Of a DNA stretch of 15,764 nt, positions 14,340-15,764 are shown piece by piece. Position numbers and translations under genes: made by a program. Source of the stretch: JBIOWF01 sp044868295 (lineage in GTDB: Bacteria > Actinomycetota > Actinomycetes > Streptosporangiales > Streptosporangiaceae); the NCBI GenBank assembly GCA_044868295.1, contig JBIOWF010000257.1:1-15764 (forward strand), in the 5' to 3' direction. Numbering within the stretch: position 1 is the stretch's first letter; each line of letters begins with the position of its first letter. Under the pieces are notes generated by a model that saw nothing but the letters and a program-made list of their open reading frames with translations, did no database searches and was not told where the DNA came from.

Positions 14340-15020
14340 TCAAATCTCCTTGAAGTGTTCGAACGGCTCCAGGCAGCCACGGCACCGCCACAGGGCCTTG
14401 CACGAGGTGGCGCCGAACCGGCTGATCTCCTCGGTGTCCGGCGATCCGCATCGGGGGCAGCCGACTGACCGGCGGACCGGTGACAGCTGGAGCGGCACCG
14501 GGCCGCGGGATCTGCGCGGGCCCTCGCCCGGCGGGGCGATGCCGTGCTCGGCGAGCTTGCGCCGCCCCTCCCGGGTGATCCAGTCGGTCGTCCAGGGCGG
14601 ATCGAGCACGGTGCGCACCCGCACCTCGTGGAAGCCCGCCGCCCGCAGCCGCGCGTCGAGGTCCGCGCGCATCTCGGCCATGGCCGGGCACCCGGAGTAC
14701 GTCGGCGTGATCGTGGCGATCACGGTCCCGTCCGCGTCGACCGCGACGTCACGCAGCACCCCGAGGTCGGCCAGGGTGAGCATCGGCAGCTCCGGATCCT
14801 TGACCGACTCGGCCGCCGCACGCGCCGCGGCCTGCCGGTCCTCCCGGACCCCGGCCTCGGAACCCCACTCGGCCGCCACATGCGCCCTGTCCTGCAGGTC
14901 CTCCCTGGCACCCGCCTCGGAACCCCGCTCAGCCGCCACATGTGCTGTGGCCTGACGGTCCCCCTGGACGCCGAAGGGGCCGTGCGCGGCGGTCCCCGCA
15001 GATGGGCGGCCGGTCACCAT
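14340..15020 (-). CDS. paaD: PaaD, iron-sulfur assembly factor for epoxidase
   Basis: Encodes 226 residues, against about 165 for typical PaaD. Residues 72-160 are the DUF59/MIP18-type core: VKDPELPMLTLADLGVLRDV, the conserved TYSGCPAM with Cys111, and WTTDWITREGRRKL. The C-terminus has a cysteine cluster (C188, C191, C207, C213, C216) that probably binds zinc or iron. PaaD is thought to help mature the iron-sulfur or di-iron centre of the PaaABCE complex. The extra length is N-terminal: residues 21-60 are two copies of a 20-residue repeat (HVAAE-GSEAG pattern) plus a partial third copy. The ATG at 15020 overlaps the paaC stop (ATGGTGA); a GTG at 15017 is an equally coupled alternative. A start inside the repeats would restore the usual length but has no obvious ribosome site. 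Confidence 0.87.
   Translation of the reverse strand: MVTGRPSAGTAAHGPFGVQGDRQATAHVAAERGSEAGAREDLQDRAHVAAEWGSEAGVREDRQAAARAAAESVKDPELPMLTLADLGVLRDVAVDADGTVIATITPTYSGCPAMAEMRADLDARLRAAGFHEVRVRTVLDPPWTTDWITREGRRKLAEHGIAPPGEGPRRSRGPVPLQLSPVRRSVGCPRCGSPDTEEISRFGATSCKALWRCRGCLEPFEHFKEI
14805..14960 (-). repeat. 60-bp tandem repeats inside paaD
   Basis: 14901-14960 and 14841-14900 are in-frame 60-bp units about 80 percent identical by eye. A third, partial copy covers about 14805-14840. They encode the 20-residue protein repeats near the PaaD N-terminus. Confidence 0.75.
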
Positions 15021-15764
15021 GTCGCCCCCGGGTTGGCGCGCGCCACGCTCTGCATCTCGCTCAGCAGATAGCCGAAGTGCTCGGTGTGGACGCCGTCGCG
15101 ACCGGATCTGCCGCCGACGCCGCGCAGCGGCTCGGCCTCGGGAACGTCCAGCCCGGCGGCGTGGACGACCTGGCGCACCACGGTCTCGGCGTCCTCGCGG
15201 ACGTCGGCCGGGTCGACTCCGAAACCGGCCCGCGCGGCGCGGCGTTCCACCTCGTGCGTGCTGAACAGTTCGGCCACGTAGGGCCAGACTTCGTCCAGCC
15301 CCTGCTGCATGCGGCGACGGGAGAGGGCGGTGCCGTCGCCCAGCCGTACCGTCCACTGGGCGGCGTGGTCCCGGTGGTAGGCCAGTTCCTTCACGCCCTT
15401 GGCGGCGATCCCGGCCAGCACCGGGTCCGACGAGGAGACGAGCCGCTCGAACAGCGCGAGCCGCCAGCTGGAGAAGACCAGCAGCTTGGCGATGGAGAAG
15501 GCGAAGTCCCCGTTGGGCACCTCGGCGAGCCGTACGTTGCGGAACTCCGCCTCGTCCCGGAGGAAGGCGAACTCGTCCTCGGCGCGGCCCGAGCCGTCGG
15601 CCTGGCCGGCCCGGGAGAGCAGCAGCCTGGCCTGGCCGAGCAGGTCGAGGCCGATGTTGGCCAGCGCGACCTCCTCCTCCAGCTCCGGAGCCCGGGTGCA
15701 CCACTCGGTGAGCCGCTGGGCGGCCACGAGCGCGTCGTCACCCAGCGCCAGGCAGTACGCAGCG
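15014..15764 (-). CDS. paaC: phenylacetyl-CoA epoxidase subunit PaaC (partial)
   Basis: Encodes the structural, non-catalytic ferritin-like subunit that pairs with PaaA in the epoxidase. The frame runs off the right edge: the first readable codons give AAYCLALGDDALVAAQRLTEWC, which matches the family N-terminus, so only a few residues should be missing. Further family blocks are LEEEVALANIGLDLLGQARLLL, NGDFAFSIAKLLVFSSWRLALFERL, KGVKELAYHRDHAAQWTVRLGDG and, near the end, HTEHFGYLLSEMQSVARANPGATW. The stop overlaps the paaD start. paaA and paaB are expected just beyond the window on the same strand. Confidence 0.93.
   Translation of the reverse strand, partial: AAYCLALGDDALVAAQRLTEWCTRAPELEEEVALANIGLDLLGQARLLLSRAGQADGSGRAEDEFAFLRDEAEFRNVRLAEVPNGDFAFSIAKLLVFSSWRLALFERLVSSSDPVLAGIAAKGVKELAYHRDHAAQWTVRLGDGTALSRRRMQQGLDEVWPYVAELFSTHEVERRAARAGFGVDPADVREDAETVVRQVVHAAGLDVPEAEPLRGVGGRSGRDGVHTEHFGYLLSEMQSVARANPGATW

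Overview
The window is GC-rich throughout, uses GTG starts freely, and closes most frames with strongly G/C-biased third codon positions. Together with the gene families present (fused indolepyruvate oxidoreductase, RsbW-type orphan ATPase, PaaABCDE, a DUF6401-like protein), this points to the chromosome of a soil actinomycete. Streptosporangiales-type genera such as Nonomuraea, Streptosporangium or Actinomadura are my best guess, but the genus is inference only.

Layout. Left flank (1-395): a degenerate amidase remnant on the minus strand, then the leader of a multi-pass membrane protein (396-1178, +) of the MscS-like TM-helix type. A 12-bp inverted repeat and three 23-bp tandem repeats separate it from a small convergent DUF6401-like gene (1331-1642, -). 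Divergent from that is an EF-Tu paralogue lacking the first ~130 residues of its GTPase domain (1728-2525, +), closed by a strong hairpin. Next is a translationally coupled pair: a DUF3500 lipoprotein (2928-4103) and a NicO/RcnA-type Ni/Co transporter with an exported ectodomain (4100-5572). A lone RsbW-like anti-sigma ATPase (5720-6205, -) follows.

The centre is a large fused indolepyruvate/arylpyruvate:ferredoxin oxidoreductase (6430-9993, -), divergent from an Lrp/AsnC regulator (10140-10658, +) across a short intergenic region. That region carries a clear palindromic operator candidate over the oxidoreductase's -10. HMG-CoA lyase (10708-11715, +) follows the regulator. A small accessory segment (11747-13012, -) holds a conserved hypothetical gene and an atypically low-GC3 ORF interrupted by one in-frame amber codon. 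The right end is the 3' half of a phenylacetyl-CoA epoxidase operon on the minus strand: paaC (cut by the window edge), paaD and paaE. The PaaD has an unusual N-terminal extension made of 20-residue repeats.

How the parts may work together. The 2-oxoacid oxidoreductase can make arylacetyl-CoA (for example phenylacetyl-CoA from phenylpyruvate), which is the substrate of PaaABCDE. With the Lrp-type regulator and HMG-CoA lyase nearby, the right half reads as amino-acid catabolism (aromatic, and possibly leucine). The link is inferred from family chemistry and proximity. The DUF3500-NicO pair reads as a separate metal-handling operon. I saw no tRNA, rRNA, CRISPR array or intact mobile element.
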